Counted from the stretch's first letter, positions 32,887 through 42,742 are shown. The stretch is DNA of 64,000 nucleotides from Oceanobacillus luteolus (GCF_023715655.1 NZ_JAMBON010000017.1:1-64000); one strand, 5' to 3'. A program made the numbers and translations. The notes: generated by a model from the sequence alone, not told the origin.

Positions 32887-34119
32887 TTAAGCTGATTTCG
32901 CATAAAAGCGGCGCTTATTAAAAACTCGTGAGGCAATCAATAATGCAATCTCCACTATTAAGATGGAGATTAATAAGACGATAATGCCTTTTTCGTATGT
33001 AATGGATTCCAGATGAAGTAAGTAATATTTTTCTCCAGATATAATCCTACCGAAATCAAAATACGTTTGTGGAAAATTGCTTAGGTCAATACCAAACAGT
33101 TCGGTTGTTGTTCTAGAGTAATAGATTCTTTCAGAGAAGAAGAGGGCAGTCGCTATCATTAGTACAACCCATGAGTTTCTGAATATTAAGCTCAAAAGGG
33201 CATTGATTCGGATGAATAAATAGATAAGAATAGGTACAATTCCTACGGTTAGTAATAAAAATTTTGCAATCGTGATGGTGTCAAACTCACTAAAACGATA
33301 ACCGAAGTAATCCTCTGGTTCTGTGCTTGGAATTGTGATAGGTACCGCCAGCTGAAAGAATCCAAATCCATTCTGGATGGAAATCATAACAACAGCAAGC
33401 AATGCAAGCCCTGCAAGAACGATGAATGTATAAAGGAAAGCGACAAAAGATTTGATATTAATCAATTGGTACCAGCCAATCGGCATCCCTTGCAAGATTG
33501 AACGGTGTGTCCTGTCTCTAGAAAGCATATCGCTGCTGAAGTAGATTGCACAGAAGATAATAAGGGCAGCGGTAGTTCCTAAAAGGAATTTTACAATAGT
33601 CTGTAGGGCTGTTTTTTGTTCAATTATTTCATATGTAATTGGATAATCTCCTTCTAAATAATCGTTGTAACGCAGGTTGGAAAGCTCTGAATCCCGCATT
33701 GTATCGATGGAAGGGTAAGGTGCGTCACCAATGATCATCCAATCAGAAGTTTGACTTGCTGCATAATGATCATTGATTTTCATCCTCAAGTCCAGGAATC
33801 TGTTGAAATCTTCGTCTTCAAAGGCGTAGATCATTCTGCTTAAGATATTCCTTTTGTAAGTGTCTGTTGCATATTGTGTTTGACCTGTAAATTCGACAAA
33901 TCCAGTTGCACCACGATCAATCATTCCCTGTCTAAGGGCATCAATGTTCTTAATTTCTTCCTCTGTTTTTTCGACATCAAAAGAATCAGGAGTCTCCATT
34001 GTTGGCAGGATAAGCAAACAATAGCTTAATAGTAAACTTAATATTGCAATAATGAAGAATATATTTTTCCTGCTTCTCATCATCATCTTTAATTCATGGC
34101 GAATCATCGCAAGTTTCAT
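32887..34119 (-). CDS. ABC exporter permease (ABC-2 type), first gene of operon
   Basis: A 410-residue membrane protein built like the next one: a helix at about 20-36, a long extracellular loop to about 165, then five helices and a final helix at about 380-400. The ATG follows AAAGGGG. It starts an operon of four or five genes on the minus strand. An inverted repeat (ATCACT-N7-AGTGAT) at 34186-34204 lies upstream and may be an operator. Confidence 0.8.
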   Translation of the reverse strand: MKLAMIRHELKMMMRSRKNIFFIIAILSLLLSYCLLILPTMETPDSFDVEKTEEEIKNIDALRQGMIDRGATGFVEFTGQTQYATDTYKRNILSRMIYAFEDEDFNRFLDLRMKINDHYAASQTSDWMIIGDAPYPSIDTMRDSELSNLRYNDYLEGDYPITYEIIEQKTALQTIVKFLLGTTAALIIFCAIYFSSDMLSRDRTHRSILQGMPIGWYQLINIKSFVAFLYTFIVLAGLALLAVVMISIQNGFGFFQLAVPITIPSTEPEDYFGYRFSEFDTITIAKFLLLTVGIVPILIYLFIRINALLSLIFRNSWVVLMIATALFFSERIYYSRTTTELFGIDLSNFPQTYFDFGRIISGEKYYLLHLESITYEKGIIVLLISILIVEIALLIASRVFNKRRFYAKSA

Positions 34120-34185
34120 CGTAAATCCCCTTTAGATTTCTTTCTCTATTTAATGTAATATGATTGTGAATTTATGGAAAATTAT

Positions 34186-34204
34186 ATCACTATCCTAGAG
34201 TGAT
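34186..34204. promoter_or_regulatory. inverted repeat in the exporter/two-component divergent region
   Basis: ATCACT and AGTGAT are separated by seven bases, between the divergent ABC exporter operon and the sensor kinase gene. It lies about 70 bases upstream of the exporter start and could bind a regulator. No protein can be named. Confidence 0.35.
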
Positions 34205-34232
34205 GGTCAATGTTGATTTAACGGGAAGTTTG

Positions 34233-34261
34233 TTGATTTTTCTATAATTCAGTTATATTCT
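34233..34261 (+). promoter_or_regulatory. sigma-A promoter for the two-component system
   Basis: TTGATT at 34233-34238 and TATTCT at 34256-34261 are spaced by 17 bases, about 65 bases upstream of the kinase ATG. Confidence 0.5.
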
Positions 34262-34324
34262 TTTTATTTAGAAAGTGATAAGGTGAGAATAAGGTATACA
34301 TTATCAACTACAGTGAGGGATAAA

Positions 34325-35929
34325 ATGCAAAGTCGGTTTTCGTTACAATCAAAAATTCTTCTGCTAATTATTGTTCTAATTGTATCTACAACTATAATGT
34401 TAGGGAGTATTTTTTCTTATTTTGAGTTTATGGACACCAAAGATGAAATGGGAAAAAGAGCATTGGAAACAGCAAACATAGTCGCAAGGTTACCCACGGT
34501 AATTAACGCATTTTATACCGAAAATCCGGAAGTGATTATCCAGCCGAAAGCCGAAGAGATTAGAAGACAAATAGGTGCAGAATTTATAGTTGTGGGGAAT
34601 TCGGAGAGCATACGTTATTCTCATTCTGACCCTAGTAAAATAGGTAAGCAGATGGTTGGAGGAGATAATGATCGGGCATTAATTAACGGCGAATCTTATA
34701 TATCGGAAGCCACAGGGAGTCTTGGTCCCTCATTGCGGGGGAAAGCTCCCATTATTGGAGTGGATGGAGAGATTATAGGTCTTGTTTCTGTAGGTTTTAT
34801 GATGGAAGATATCAAATCGATTATTTATAATAGATTACTAAAAATCAGTATAGCTTCTTTAGGAGTACTGCTAGTTGGTATTATCGGCGGTATTTTTCTA
34901 ACCAAGAATATTAGGAAAGATACGATGGGATTTGAGCCGTATGAAGTATCTGATATGTTTAGGGTAAGAGATGCAATCTTGTCTTCTATAAATGAAGGGA
35001 TTATTGCAGTGGATAAAGCCGGTAGGATCACCTTAATGAATAATTCCGCCAAGAAGCTAACAGGGATAAACAGTGATAATGATTTAACTATTGGTGAAGT
35101 ATTTCCAGATCTAGACCGCAAAAGTATTTTTGATAGCAATAAGCAGATTACAAACTCGGAAATTGTTGTTAATAATAGGGTTGTAATAGTTAATAATACC
35201 CCTATAAAAAAAGATGAGCAGAATGTTGGTTTTGTAATTAGTTTTCGAGATAAGACAGAAATGAAAGAACTTGTAAATACTCTATCTGAGGTTAGAAAGT
35301 ATTCAGAGGACTTACGGGCACAAACCCATGAATACACGAATAAATTATACGTTATTTCTGGTTTACTTCAATTGGGCAATTATAGAGAGGCTATAGAATT
35401 AATTCAAGCAGAATCAAAAGTAACTGAAAATCAAAATAAAATATTATTCGAGCAAATTAAAGATTCTACAATCCAAGCTATTTTATTAGGGAAAATTGGC
35501 CTTGCATCTGAAAATAAAATTGAGCTGGTATTGGACGAAAACTGCTACTTAGATAATGTGCCGAAACATATACAGCCTACACAATTAATAACAGTGATTG
35601 GTAATTTAATTGATAATGCGATTGAAGCAGTGCGAGGTACAAAACAGGGAAAAGTAATTTTCTCTGCTACAGATTTAGGTAATGATCTAATTTTTGAGGT
35701 TTCAAATAATGGGGAACCTATTCCGGAAGTGGTAATGGAGAAAATCTTTAAAAAAGGATTTTCAACAAAAAATAAAGAAGGTCGAGGTTATGGATTGGCA
35801 ATTGTACAGGAAACAATGAATGATTTAGCTGGCGATATTATCGTGGAAAATCATCCAACAAATGGTGTAACTTTCTCAGTATTTATCCCAAAAAAGAGTA
35901 ATGGGAAGGGGGTAAAATATTATGATTAA
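34325..35929 (+). CDS. CitA/DcuS-type sensor histidine kinase
   Basis: A 534-residue membrane sensor for carboxylates. Helices at about 10-32 and 170-190 flank an extracytoplasmic PAS-like domain with the family ligand pattern (IRYSHSDPSKIGKQ, then GSLGPSLRGKAPI). A cytoplasmic PAS domain follows at about 215-320. His335 in THEYTNKL is the phosphorylation site. The ATPase part has IGNLIDNAIEAV and GRGYGLAIV. ATG 34325 follows GAGGGAT; a GTG at 34283 would add 14 residues. It overlaps the response regulator gene by 8 bases and sits upstream of a tricarboxylate transporter operon it likely controls. Confidence 0.9.
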   Translation: MQSRFSLQSKILLLIIVLIVSTTIMLGSIFSYFEFMDTKDEMGKRALETANIVARLPTVINAFYTENPEVIIQPKAEEIRRQIGAEFIVVGNSESIRYSHSDPSKIGKQMVGGDNDRALINGESYISEATGSLGPSLRGKAPIIGVDGEIIGLVSVGFMMEDIKSIIYNRLLKISIASLGVLLVGIIGGIFLTKNIRKDTMGFEPYEVSDMFRVRDAILSSINEGIIAVDKAGRITLMNNSAKKLTGINSDNDLTIGEVFPDLDRKSIFDSNKQITNSEIVVNNRVVIVNNTPIKKDEQNVGFVISFRDKTEMKELVNTLSEVRKYSEDLRAQTHEYTNKLYVISGLLQLGNYREAIELIQAESKVTENQNKILFEQIKDSTIQAILLGKIGLASENKIELVLDENCYLDNVPKHIQPTQLITVIGNLIDNAIEAVRGTKQGKVIFSATDLGNDLIFEVSNNGEPIPEVVMEKIFKKGFSTKNKEGRGYGLAIVQETMNDLAGDIIVENHPTNGVTFSVFIPKKSNGKGVKYYD

Positions 35930-36605
35930 AATACTAATTATTGAAGATGATTATCGCATAGCAGAAATCCACAAACGATTTCTCGAGGAACTAGATTACG
36001 TTACTGTTGTCGGCAAAGCATTGACTGGAAAAGAGGCGATAGAAATAGCCGGTAAAAATAAAGTTGATCTTGTTTTATTGGATTTATATTTACCTGATCT
36101 TATGGGGGAAGAAATTATTGATGAATTAAGAAAGACAGAGCAAGAAATGGACTTTGTTGTTGTTACTGCAGCTTCAGAGAAAGAAATAGTCGGTAAGCTT
36201 CTTCGCAGTGGAATCTTTGATTATATAATAAAGCCTGTAATTAAGGAGAGACTACTAGAGACGGTTGCGAGGTATAGAGAATTTAAAAAAAGTTTATTAG
36301 AAAAAAAGTCCATTGAACAAAATTTCCTTGATGACTTCTTCGGTGTCTCTGTTGATGAAAAAAATGAGCATCGAGTCAAACCGACTCCAAAAGGTATTGA
36401 TCCTTTGACATTAGAAAAAGTTAGGGAAATACTATTCAATTCTGAACAGGGAATTACCGCAGATAAATTAGGAGAGAAAATAGGAGCTTCCCGCACAACA
36501 GCAAGAAGGTATTTAGAATTTTTAATCTCAGAAGAAGAGGTGGTCGCTGATTTACGATATGGGACAATTGGTAGACCGGAGAGAATTTATTTTATAAGTC
36601 AGTAA
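35922..36605 (+). CDS. CitB-type response regulator
   Basis: A 227-residue two-domain regulator. The receiver has the acid pair EDD at 8-10, Asp54 in LLDLYLPD as the phosphate site, and Lys in IKPVIK. The C-terminal half holds a helix-turn-helix of the CitT/DctR type (ITADKLGEKIGASRTTARRYLEFL). The ATG follows AAGGGGGT. It is the partner of the overlapping kinase and probably activates the transporter operon in response to a tricarboxylate or methylcitrate. Confidence 0.9.
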   Translation: MIKILIIEDDYRIAEIHKRFLEELDYVTVVGKALTGKEAIEIAGKNKVDLVLLDLYLPDLMGEEIIDELRKTEQEMDFVVVTAASEKEIVGKLLRSGIFDYIIKPVIKERLLETVARYREFKKSLLEKKSIEQNFLDDFFGVSVDEKNEHRVKPTPKGIDPLTLEKVREILFNSEQGITADKLGEKIGASRTTARRYLEFLISEEEVVADLRYGTIGRPERIYFISQ

Positions 36606-36634
36606 ACCTCTTATTGATAATCAATCTACTTTTA

Positions 36635-36662
36635 AAATCAAGTGTACACTTGATTTTTTTTT
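36635..36662 (+). terminator. terminator of the two-component operon
   Basis: AAATCAAGTG pairs with CACTTGATTT around TA, then a run of Ts. Confidence 0.9.
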
Positions 36663-36720
36663 GCAATTTTCATGAACAATATGAACAAAACGTTTTTTAT
36701 AAATAGAAAGGTTTTTATTT

Positions 36721-36757
36721 TGGAAACGTTTACATAAACTTGTTGTTGTATTATCTT
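36721..36757 (+). promoter_or_regulatory. cre site overlapping the tct-prp operon promoter
   Basis: TGGAAACGTTTACA at 36721-36734 matches the CcpA cre consensus (TGWAANCGNTNWCA) with one mismatch. Its right end forms a -35 element TTTACA (36729-36734), followed after 17 bases by TATCTT (36752-36757). CcpA bound here would block RNA polymerase, so the operon should be shut off when preferred sugars are present. Confidence 0.65.
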
Positions 36758-36806
36758 GAATAGAAGTAATTATCAATTATTTAATATTCGGAAGAGGGGG
36801 ATAAGA

Positions 36807-37856
36807 GTGAGGAAATACTTAATTTTATTATTTATTCTAGTCGCAATGCTGATTAGTGCTTGCGGGGAAAATGAAGAAGGTAACGGTGAGGATGATGCGA
36901 CTGAAACTTCCGCAGAAGAAACTTCAGCATCAGGAAGTGAAGGTGCAAAATGGAAACCTGAAGAATCTATTGAAATTATTGCACCGGCTGGAGCTGGTGG
37001 AGGATGGGATACAACAGCAAGGATGGCTGCACAAGTATTCTCTGAAGAAGGAATTATTGATGGAAATATTGGTGTTGTAAATATGGAAGGAGGAGGTGGG
37101 GCAGTAGCTTGGGCACATGTAGCAGGTTTTGAGGAGAACCCATACAAGCTCTTTGTCTCTTCACCGCCAATAATCTTTATTCCATTAAATGGTCAGTCAG
37201 AATATGGACATGAAGAATTCACACCTATAGCCAATATCATTGCTGATTATGCTGCATTCGCAGTTCGAGAAGACGCAGAATGGGATAGTATCAATGAATT
37301 ATTTGAGGATATGAAAGAAGATCCTGAAAGCATTACGGTAGTTGGTACATCATCTCCAGGAAGTATGGATCACATGCAGTTCGTTCAAATTGCAAAAGCT
37401 GCAGGTGTTGATATTACAAAAATCCGCTATGTATCTGCCCAAGACGGTGGAGGATTGACGCAATTGCTGAATGGAAGCGTCGATGTATACTCAACGGGAG
37501 TAGCTGAAACAGTGGAACAAGTAAGAGCAGGTAATATTAAAGTACTAGGAGTTACTTCTGAAGAAAGATTAGAAGGGGATGTTTTAGAAGATTTCCCAAC
37601 TGTGAAAGAACAAGGTATTGACGAAACATTTGTGAATTGGAGAGGCTTCTTTGGTCCACCAAACATGTCTCCAGATGCTTTAGCGTATTATGAAGCCAAA
37701 TTCAAAGAATTAAGTGACTCAGATGCTTTTGCAGAAATCCGAAGTCAATTTGGCTGGGATGAATTGTATATGAATAGTGAGGAATATAGTCAATTCCTGG
37801 ATGAGCAAAAGGAAAGTCTTGGCGCATTGATGGATGAGTTAGGACTGGGTAATTAA
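36807..37856 (+). CDS. tctC: tripartite tricarboxylate transporter substrate-binding protein (TctC)
   Basis: A 349-residue Bug-family binding lipoprotein. The signal peptide ends in LISAC. The family marks are APAGAGGGWDTTARM near residue 60, VVNMEGGGGAVAW, SSPGSMDHMQF and, later, NWRGFFGPPNM. The GTG at 36807 follows AGAGGGGG and gives a normal signal peptide; the frame is open further upstream without a ribosome binding site. It delivers a citrate-like acid to TctB/TctA. The metabolic genes downstream suggest 2-methylcitrate or a similar acid. Confidence 0.92.
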   Translation: MRKYLILLFILVAMLISACGENEEGNGEDDATETSAEETSASGSEGAKWKPEESIEIIAPAGAGGGWDTTARMAAQVFSEEGIIDGNIGVVNMEGGGGAVAWAHVAGFEENPYKLFVSSPPIIFIPLNGQSEYGHEEFTPIANIIADYAAFAVREDAEWDSINELFEDMKEDPESITVVGTSSPGSMDHMQFVQIAKAAGVDITKIRYVSAQDGGGLTQLLNGSVDVYSTGVAETVEQVRAGNIKVLGVTSEERLEGDVLEDFPTVKEQGIDETFVNWRGFFGPPNMSPDALAYYEAKFKELSDSDAFAEIRSQFGWDELYMNSEEYSQFLDEQKESLGALMDELGLGN

Positions 37857-37864
37857 ACCTTAGT

Positions 37865-37896
37865 ATGAAGTCGATGACCTAAGTCGTCGACTTCAT
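37865..37896 (+). other. intra-operon hairpin after tctC
   Basis: ATGAAGTCGA-GAC pairs with GTC-TCGACTTCAT across a short loop, between tctC and the tctB ribosome binding site. Only a short T-run follows. Like the hairpin at 2026-2067 it sits right after a binding-protein gene, where partial termination or RNA protection would give more binding protein than permease. Confidence 0.6.
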
Positions 37897-37922
37897 TTTC
37901 TACATATCAAGGGAGTGAGTAT

Positions 37923-38381
37923 ATGTTAAAAACGCTTAATCAAAAAGTCAGTCTTGTATTGTTTGCTATTGCACTATTGTATCTCATATACGCATATCAG
38001 ATTCCTTCATTTCCCTATACGGTAGTTGATGCGGATGTTATACCTAAAGTTCTAGGTTATTTATTATTGATACTCTCCGTTTTCTTGTTTTTCATAAAGG
38101 ATGAAGAATCTGAGGAGCAGAAAGCAAGACGCAATATACCAAAAAAAGAAGTAGGTATGTTATTGGGAGTAGGCGGTCTAATTATTCTTTACATTATATT
38201 TTTGGAAATATTAGGGTTTGTTTTTGTAACTGCTTTATTTATATTTCTTTGCTCTAGATTTCTTGGATATAAAAATTATTTAGCTAATGTACTCGTATCG
38301 ATCATACTTCCGGTTAGTTTATATTTGATGTTTACACAGCTTCTGAGAATTAGTTTACCAAGTGGCATCTTGCCTTTTTAA
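37923..38381 (+). CDS. tctB: tripartite tricarboxylate transporter TctB
   Basis: The small membrane subunit, 152 residues with four helices (about 10-30, 42-60, 78-105, 115-145). The pair PSFPYTVVDADVIPKVLG after the first helix is typical of TctB. The ATG follows AAGGGAGTG. It is encoded between the binding protein and the large permease, the standard order. Confidence 0.9.
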   Translation: MLKTLNQKVSLVLFAIALLYLIYAYQIPSFPYTVVDADVIPKVLGYLLLILSVFLFFIKDEESEEQKARRNIPKKEVGMLLGVGGLIILYIIFLEILGFVFVTALFIFLCSRFLGYKNYLANVLVSIILPVSLYLMFTQLLRISLPSGILPF

Positions 38382-38393
38382 GGAGGGAAATAT

Positions 38394-39884
38394 ATGGGTT
38401 CATTAGAGGGTATTATTACAGGGTTTCAGACTGCACTTAGTGTAGAGGCAATTTTCTTCGTATTAATAGGAGTATTTGTAGGTACTATTATCGGCATGTT
38501 ACCAGGTTTAGGGCCTATAAGTGCAATTGCTGTCATGATTCCAATGACATTTGGAATGGAACCAAGTATTGCATTGATAATGATAGCTGGAGTATATTAT
38601 GGAGCTATTTTTGGGGGTTCTACCTCATCTATTCTCTTAAATGCACCTGGTGTTTCTGGCACCGTTGCTACTGCTTTTGATGGTTATCCAATGGCGCAGC
38701 AAGGAAAAGCAGGTAAGGCTCTTGCAATTGCAGCTATAGCCTCCTTCGTCGGTGGAACAGTCAGTGTCATTTTATTGATGTTATTAGCTCCAGCACTTTC
38801 CAGTGTCGCCATATCTTTTGGTCCGCCTGCATATTTTGCCCTAATGGTTTTAGGTTTAACGGCCATCGCCAGCTTATCTGAAGGATCTACAACTAAAGCA
38901 TTAATATCTGCGGTCGCTGGCTTTATGGTTGTAACGATTGGAATTGATGCCCAAACCGGAACGCAAAGGTTTACATTTGGAAGCATTAATCTGCTTGATG
39001 GTATAGATTTCTTAGTTATTGCGTTAGGGCTCTTTGCTATAGCAGAGGTCTGTACATTAGTTTTAAATCGTAAGGATACATCACTAAAAAAATTCCACAA
39101 TATAGGAAGTTTAAGACTTTCTAAAAAAGACTTCAAGGAAATGTCAGGCCCCATGTCAAGACAATCTCTTCTAGGCTTTCTTATAGGTGTTTTGCCTGGT
39201 GCTGGAGCGACAATCGCTTCATTTATTGCGTACATTTCTGAGAAAAGAATTGCGAAGAAGCCTGAAGAATTCGGAAAGGGTTCTGTTAAGGGTCTGACTG
39301 CTCCGGAGACTGCAAATAATGCAGCGACGAGCGGGGCTTTTGTTCCTTTGTTAAGTTTAGGTATTCCGGGATCCGGGACAACTGCAGTAATGCTTGGAGC
39401 ATTTCTTGTAATGGGTGTACAGCCGGGACCAATGTTAATGACGGAGCGTCCGGAAATATTTTGGGGAGTAATTGCGAGTATGTATATCGGTAATATTTTT
39501 CTACTCATACTAAACTTGCCGTTGATCCCGTATTTTGCAAAGGTTTTAAAAATTCCTCGTCCAATGCTTATTTCGCTGGTCATCGTATTTAGTATGATTG
39601 GTGTTTATGCAGTAAGTTTTAACACATTTGATTTATATATGCTTCTCTTATTTGGAGCAATTGGATTTATTATGAGACTGTTTTCTTTCCCGGCACCTCC
39701 ATTTATTTTAGCATTCATTCTTGGTGGCATGATGGAACAGTCGTTTAGACAATCATTAACAATCTCGAACGGAGATTTAATGATTTTTATTACTAACCCA
39801 ATCTCATGTGCGCTATTAATTATTTCGCTGCTATCATTTGTATTTCCGCTGATCGGGGTAGTAAGGAAAAAGAAAGGTAATTAA
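38394..39884 (+). CDS. tctA: tripartite tricarboxylate transporter TctA
   Basis: The large transport subunit, 496 residues with about 11-12 helices. It has the two repeated GxxxG-PGxG motifs of the family: GMLPGLGPISAIAVMIPMTF near residue 34 and GVLPGAGATIASFIAY near 265, plus PETANNAATSGAFVPLLSLG. The ATG follows AAGGAGGG. It is followed after two bases by a second anion transporter gene. Confidence 0.95.
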   Translation: MGSLEGIITGFQTALSVEAIFFVLIGVFVGTIIGMLPGLGPISAIAVMIPMTFGMEPSIALIMIAGVYYGAIFGGSTSSILLNAPGVSGTVATAFDGYPMAQQGKAGKALAIAAIASFVGGTVSVILLMLLAPALSSVAISFGPPAYFALMVLGLTAIASLSEGSTTKALISAVAGFMVVTIGIDAQTGTQRFTFGSINLLDGIDFLVIALGLFAIAEVCTLVLNRKDTSLKKFHNIGSLRLSKKDFKEMSGPMSRQSLLGFLIGVLPGAGATIASFIAYISEKRIAKKPEEFGKGSVKGLTAPETANNAATSGAFVPLLSLGIPGSGTTAVMLGAFLVMGVQPGPMLMTERPEIFWGVIASMYIGNIFLLILNLPLIPYFAKVLKIPRPMLISLVIVFSMIGVYAVSFNTFDLYMLLLFGAIGFIMRLFSFPAPPFILAFILGGMMEQSFRQSLTISNGDLMIFITNPISCALLIISLLSFVFPLIGVVRKKKGN

Positions 39885-39886
39885 AG

Positions 39887-41296
39887 TTGAATAAAGTAAT
39901 GCGGACCATATTACTGAACCGAAACTTAACCTTAACGTTCATAACTATACTAATTATAGTAGGTTTAATTTCTTTAATACCGGTCCCTGATTATTTTACG
40001 AGAGAACAACAATGGACAATCTTGGTTTTATTATTTGCAATCTTTTTATGGGTCGCAAGCCCGATTCCTACAGCAGCAAGTAGTCTGCTTATTATTTCAT
40101 TATTAATATTATTGAACTTAGTAGATACAGTAGAAGAAGCCTTAATAGGCTTCTTGACGCCTGCTTTATACTTTATTTTAGTTCTATCACTTATAAGTAA
40201 TGCTCTCGTAAAAATTGATGTTGACCGGGTTTTTGCTAGATTGCTAGTTAAATTCAGCAAAGGTGGTCCTCTCCATCTAGTAATTAGTTTACCGGTCATT
40301 GTTTTATTTATGCCGATTGTACTTCCTTCAGCGGTTGCGAGATTTAAAATGATGCTGCCTCTTATATACAGTTTAAATAATTATTATGGGTACGACAGGC
40401 AAAGTGTTTTTAATAAATACAGTGTTTATTTAATCGGTATGGTGAACCAGAATGCCACAATTGTAATATTTACTGGTGGAGGTTTTCCCATTCTTGCTCA
40501 TCAATTGTTGAAAGATTATCAGATTGCCAATCTTAGTTGGATAGAATGGGTTTTAATGATGGGACCTCCATTATGGATAGGTTCAATAATCATGGTGTTC
40601 ATTATTTTTAACTACCTGAAGTTACTGTATCCAAAGAGTAATTTTAAAAGAGTAGCAACTACAGAAATATTGGGTCTGAAAAATGATAAACTGCCTCCAA
40701 AGTTTTGGGTTACATTATTAAGTTTTTTAATAATGATTTTTGTTTGGATTGTTACCGATGAAGACAGAGTTCCGCTCATTTTGCCACCTATGCTCCTTAT
40801 TGCATTTTATGCTATACCGAAGATGGGTCTTGTTACAAATAAAATGGTCCAGGCCTATGATTGGGAAAACTTCTTAATGCTAGGAGCTTCTTTTTCTTTA
40901 GGTGGAGTATTGATGAAAAACGGAACAGCCGATACAATAGCCCATTTATTAATCAGTTTTATGCCAGTCGACACAGGGATGACGTTAAAAATAATCATTG
41001 TAGCTGCGATTATCTTCCTTTTGCGCTTTTTATTTATCGTGCCTTCCGCAGCTTTAGTAGTTATCTTTCCGATTGTAATGTCATACTCTGATTTGCTGGG
41101 AATACCAGAGTTTCAACTAGCTTTCTTAGTCATCTTAATAGTTGGGAGTATGATGGTACTTCCGATTCATACAACGACAACTTATCTTGCATTTGAAACA
41201 CAGGTACTGACTAAAAAAGAGCAATATACCATTGGTTTTGTTTTTAGTTTGGTGTTTATGATTATCTCTATTTTGTCTGCATTATATTTTTGGTAA
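39887..41296 (+). CDS. DASS/SLC13-like anion transporter
   Basis: A 469-residue membrane protein of the divalent anion:sodium symporter type, with roughly 12 helices. Marks are WVASPIPTAASSLLIISLL near residue 55, an MVNQNATIVIFTGGG stretch near 187, and near the C terminus PIHTTTTYLAF. The start is a TTG two bases after tctA with AAAGG before it, so translation is likely coupled. Having a second carrier next to a complete TctABC suggests import of another acid, or export of the succinate made by PrpB. The direction is not shown by the sequence. Confidence 0.75.
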   Translation: MNKVMRTILLNRNLTLTFITILIIVGLISLIPVPDYFTREQQWTILVLLFAIFLWVASPIPTAASSLLIISLLILLNLVDTVEEALIGFLTPALYFILVLSLISNALVKIDVDRVFARLLVKFSKGGPLHLVISLPVIVLFMPIVLPSAVARFKMMLPLIYSLNNYYGYDRQSVFNKYSVYLIGMVNQNATIVIFTGGGFPILAHQLLKDYQIANLSWIEWVLMMGPPLWIGSIIMVFIIFNYLKLLYPKSNFKRVATTEILGLKNDKLPPKFWVTLLSFLIMIFVWIVTDEDRVPLILPPMLLIAFYAIPKMGLVTNKMVQAYDWENFLMLGASFSLGGVLMKNGTADTIAHLLISFMPVDTGMTLKIIIVAAIIFLLRFLFIVPSAALVVIFPIVMSYSDLLGIPEFQLAFLVILIVGSMMVLPIHTTTTYLAFETQVLTKKEQYTIGFVFSLVFMIISILSALYFW

Positions 41297-41308
41297 AGGA
41301 GAACAAAG

Positions 41309-42730
41309 ATGAAGCAAAAGACTGACTCTCTATTAGTAGAAATAGCAGATTACGTGGTTGATGGGAAAATTGAAAGTGCTGAAGCAATGGAGACTGCAAA
41401 GAACGTATTAATTGATACTTTAGGATGTGGTTTATTAGCTTTACGCTATCCTGATTGTACAAAACATTTAGGTCCAATAGTTCCGGGAACACATGTACCA
41501 AATGGAAGTAGAGTTCCCGGCACTCAAATTGAGTTGGATCCGGTGCAGGCTGCATTCAATATAGGAACGATTATCCGTTGGTTGGATTTTAATGATACTT
41601 GGTTAGCTAAAGAATGGGGACATCCTTCTGATAATCTGGGAGGCATTTTGGCAGTTGCTGATTATATCAGTCGAAAAAATGTCTCAGAAGGCAAAGAGCC
41701 ACTGACTATGGAAGATGTGTTAATTGCAATGGTGAAGGCACACGAAATACAAGGTGTATTAGCGCTGGAAAATAGTCTAAATCGAGTCGGTTTAGATCAT
41801 GTGTTGTTTGTAAAGGTTGCTACTACAGCTATTGTAACAGGCATGCTCGGTGGTACGAAGCAAGAAGTAATTAACGCAGTATCCAATGCATGGATTGATA
41901 ATTCGAGTCTTCGAACATATCGGCAATTCCCTAATGCAGGCTCAAGAAAATCCTGGGCAGCAGGTGATGCAACGAGCAGAGGTGTAAGACTAGCGCTAAT
42001 GGCTGTGAAGGGGGAGATGGGCTATTCCACTGCATTATCCGCTCCGACCTACGGATTCGAAGATGTGCTGTTTAACGGGAATAAGTTAACGTTAGCACAG
42101 CCATTTGGCTCTTACGTCATGGAAAATATTTTATTCAAAGTATCTTATCCTGCCGAATTTCACGGACAAACAGCAGCAGAATGTGCTGTTATTCTGCATG
42201 AAGAAATTAAAGAGCGATTAGAAGAAATAGAAAAGATTGAAATAACAACTCACGAGTCTGCTATTCGGATTATTGATAAGCAAGGTCCTCTACATAATCC
42301 TGCTGATAGAGACCATTGTTTACAATACATCACTGCCATTGGCTTAATCTTTGGTGATATCGTTGCTGACCACTATGAAGACGAAGTAGCTACAAACCCG
42401 TTAATTGATCAGCTTAGAGAAAAAATGGTGGTTGTTGAGGATAAACAATATTCAGAGGATTACTTAGACCCGGCGAAACGTTCGATAGCAAATGCTGTTC
42501 AAGTATTTTTCCGAGATGGTTCAAAAACTGAAAAAGTAGAGAGACAATATCCGCTCGGACATCGCTTCAGAAGAGAAGAGGCGATTCCAAAGTTGGAAGA
42601 AAAGTTTGTTGCAAACTTAGAAACTCGTTATCCAGAAAAACAAGTTAAAGAAATTTATGAGGTTTCTACCAATCTTGAAACCTTGAAAACCATACCTGTA
42701 CATGAGTTTATGCAAAAGATGGTTATATAA
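41309..42730 (+). CDS. prpD: MmgE/PrpD family 2-methylcitrate dehydratase
   Basis: A 473-residue dehydratase that takes 2-methylcitrate to 2-methyl-cis-aconitate. Marks are [11 protein letters not shown] near residue 34, [20 protein letters not shown] near 90, [12 protein letters not shown], and [15 protein letters not shown] near 279. Length is normal for PrpD. The ATG follows AAAGGAG. It lies between the transporter genes and PrpB. Conversion of the aconitate to methylisocitrate would need an aconitase from elsewhere unless this enzyme does both. Confidence 0.88.
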   Translation: MKQKTDSLLVEIADYVVDGKIESAEAMETAKNVLIDTLGCGLLALRYPDCTKHLGPIVPGTHVPNGSRVPGTQIELDPVQAAFNIGTIIRWLDFNDTWLAKEWGHPSDNLGGILAVADYISRKNVSEGKEPLTMEDVLIAMVKAHEIQGVLALENSLNRVGLDHVLFVKVATTAIVTGMLGGTKQEVINAVSNAWIDNSSLRTYRQFPNAGSRKSWAAGDATSRGVRLALMAVKGEMGYSTALSAPTYGFEDVLFNGNKLTLAQPFGSYVMENILFKVSYPAEFHGQTAAECAVILHEEIKERLEEIEKIEITTHESAIRIIDKQGPLHNPADRDHCLQYITAIGLIFGDIVADHYEDEVATNPLIDQLREKMVVVEDKQYSEDYLDPAKRSIANAVQVFFRDGSKTEKVERQYPLGHRFRREEAIPKLEEKFVANLETRYPEKQVKEIYEVSTNLETLKTIPVHEFMQKMVI

Positions 42731-42742
42731 GGAGATGATCTG

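Noticed and set aside
34825-35337. A 170-residue open frame on the minus strand
   Set aside because: It is opposite the sensor kinase gene, whose domains and motifs are intact; the frame has no ribosome binding site.
38684-39583. A 299-residue open frame on the minus strand
   Set aside because: It lies wholly inside tctA, has no ribosome binding site and a low-complexity composition typical of a frame opposite a membrane protein gene.
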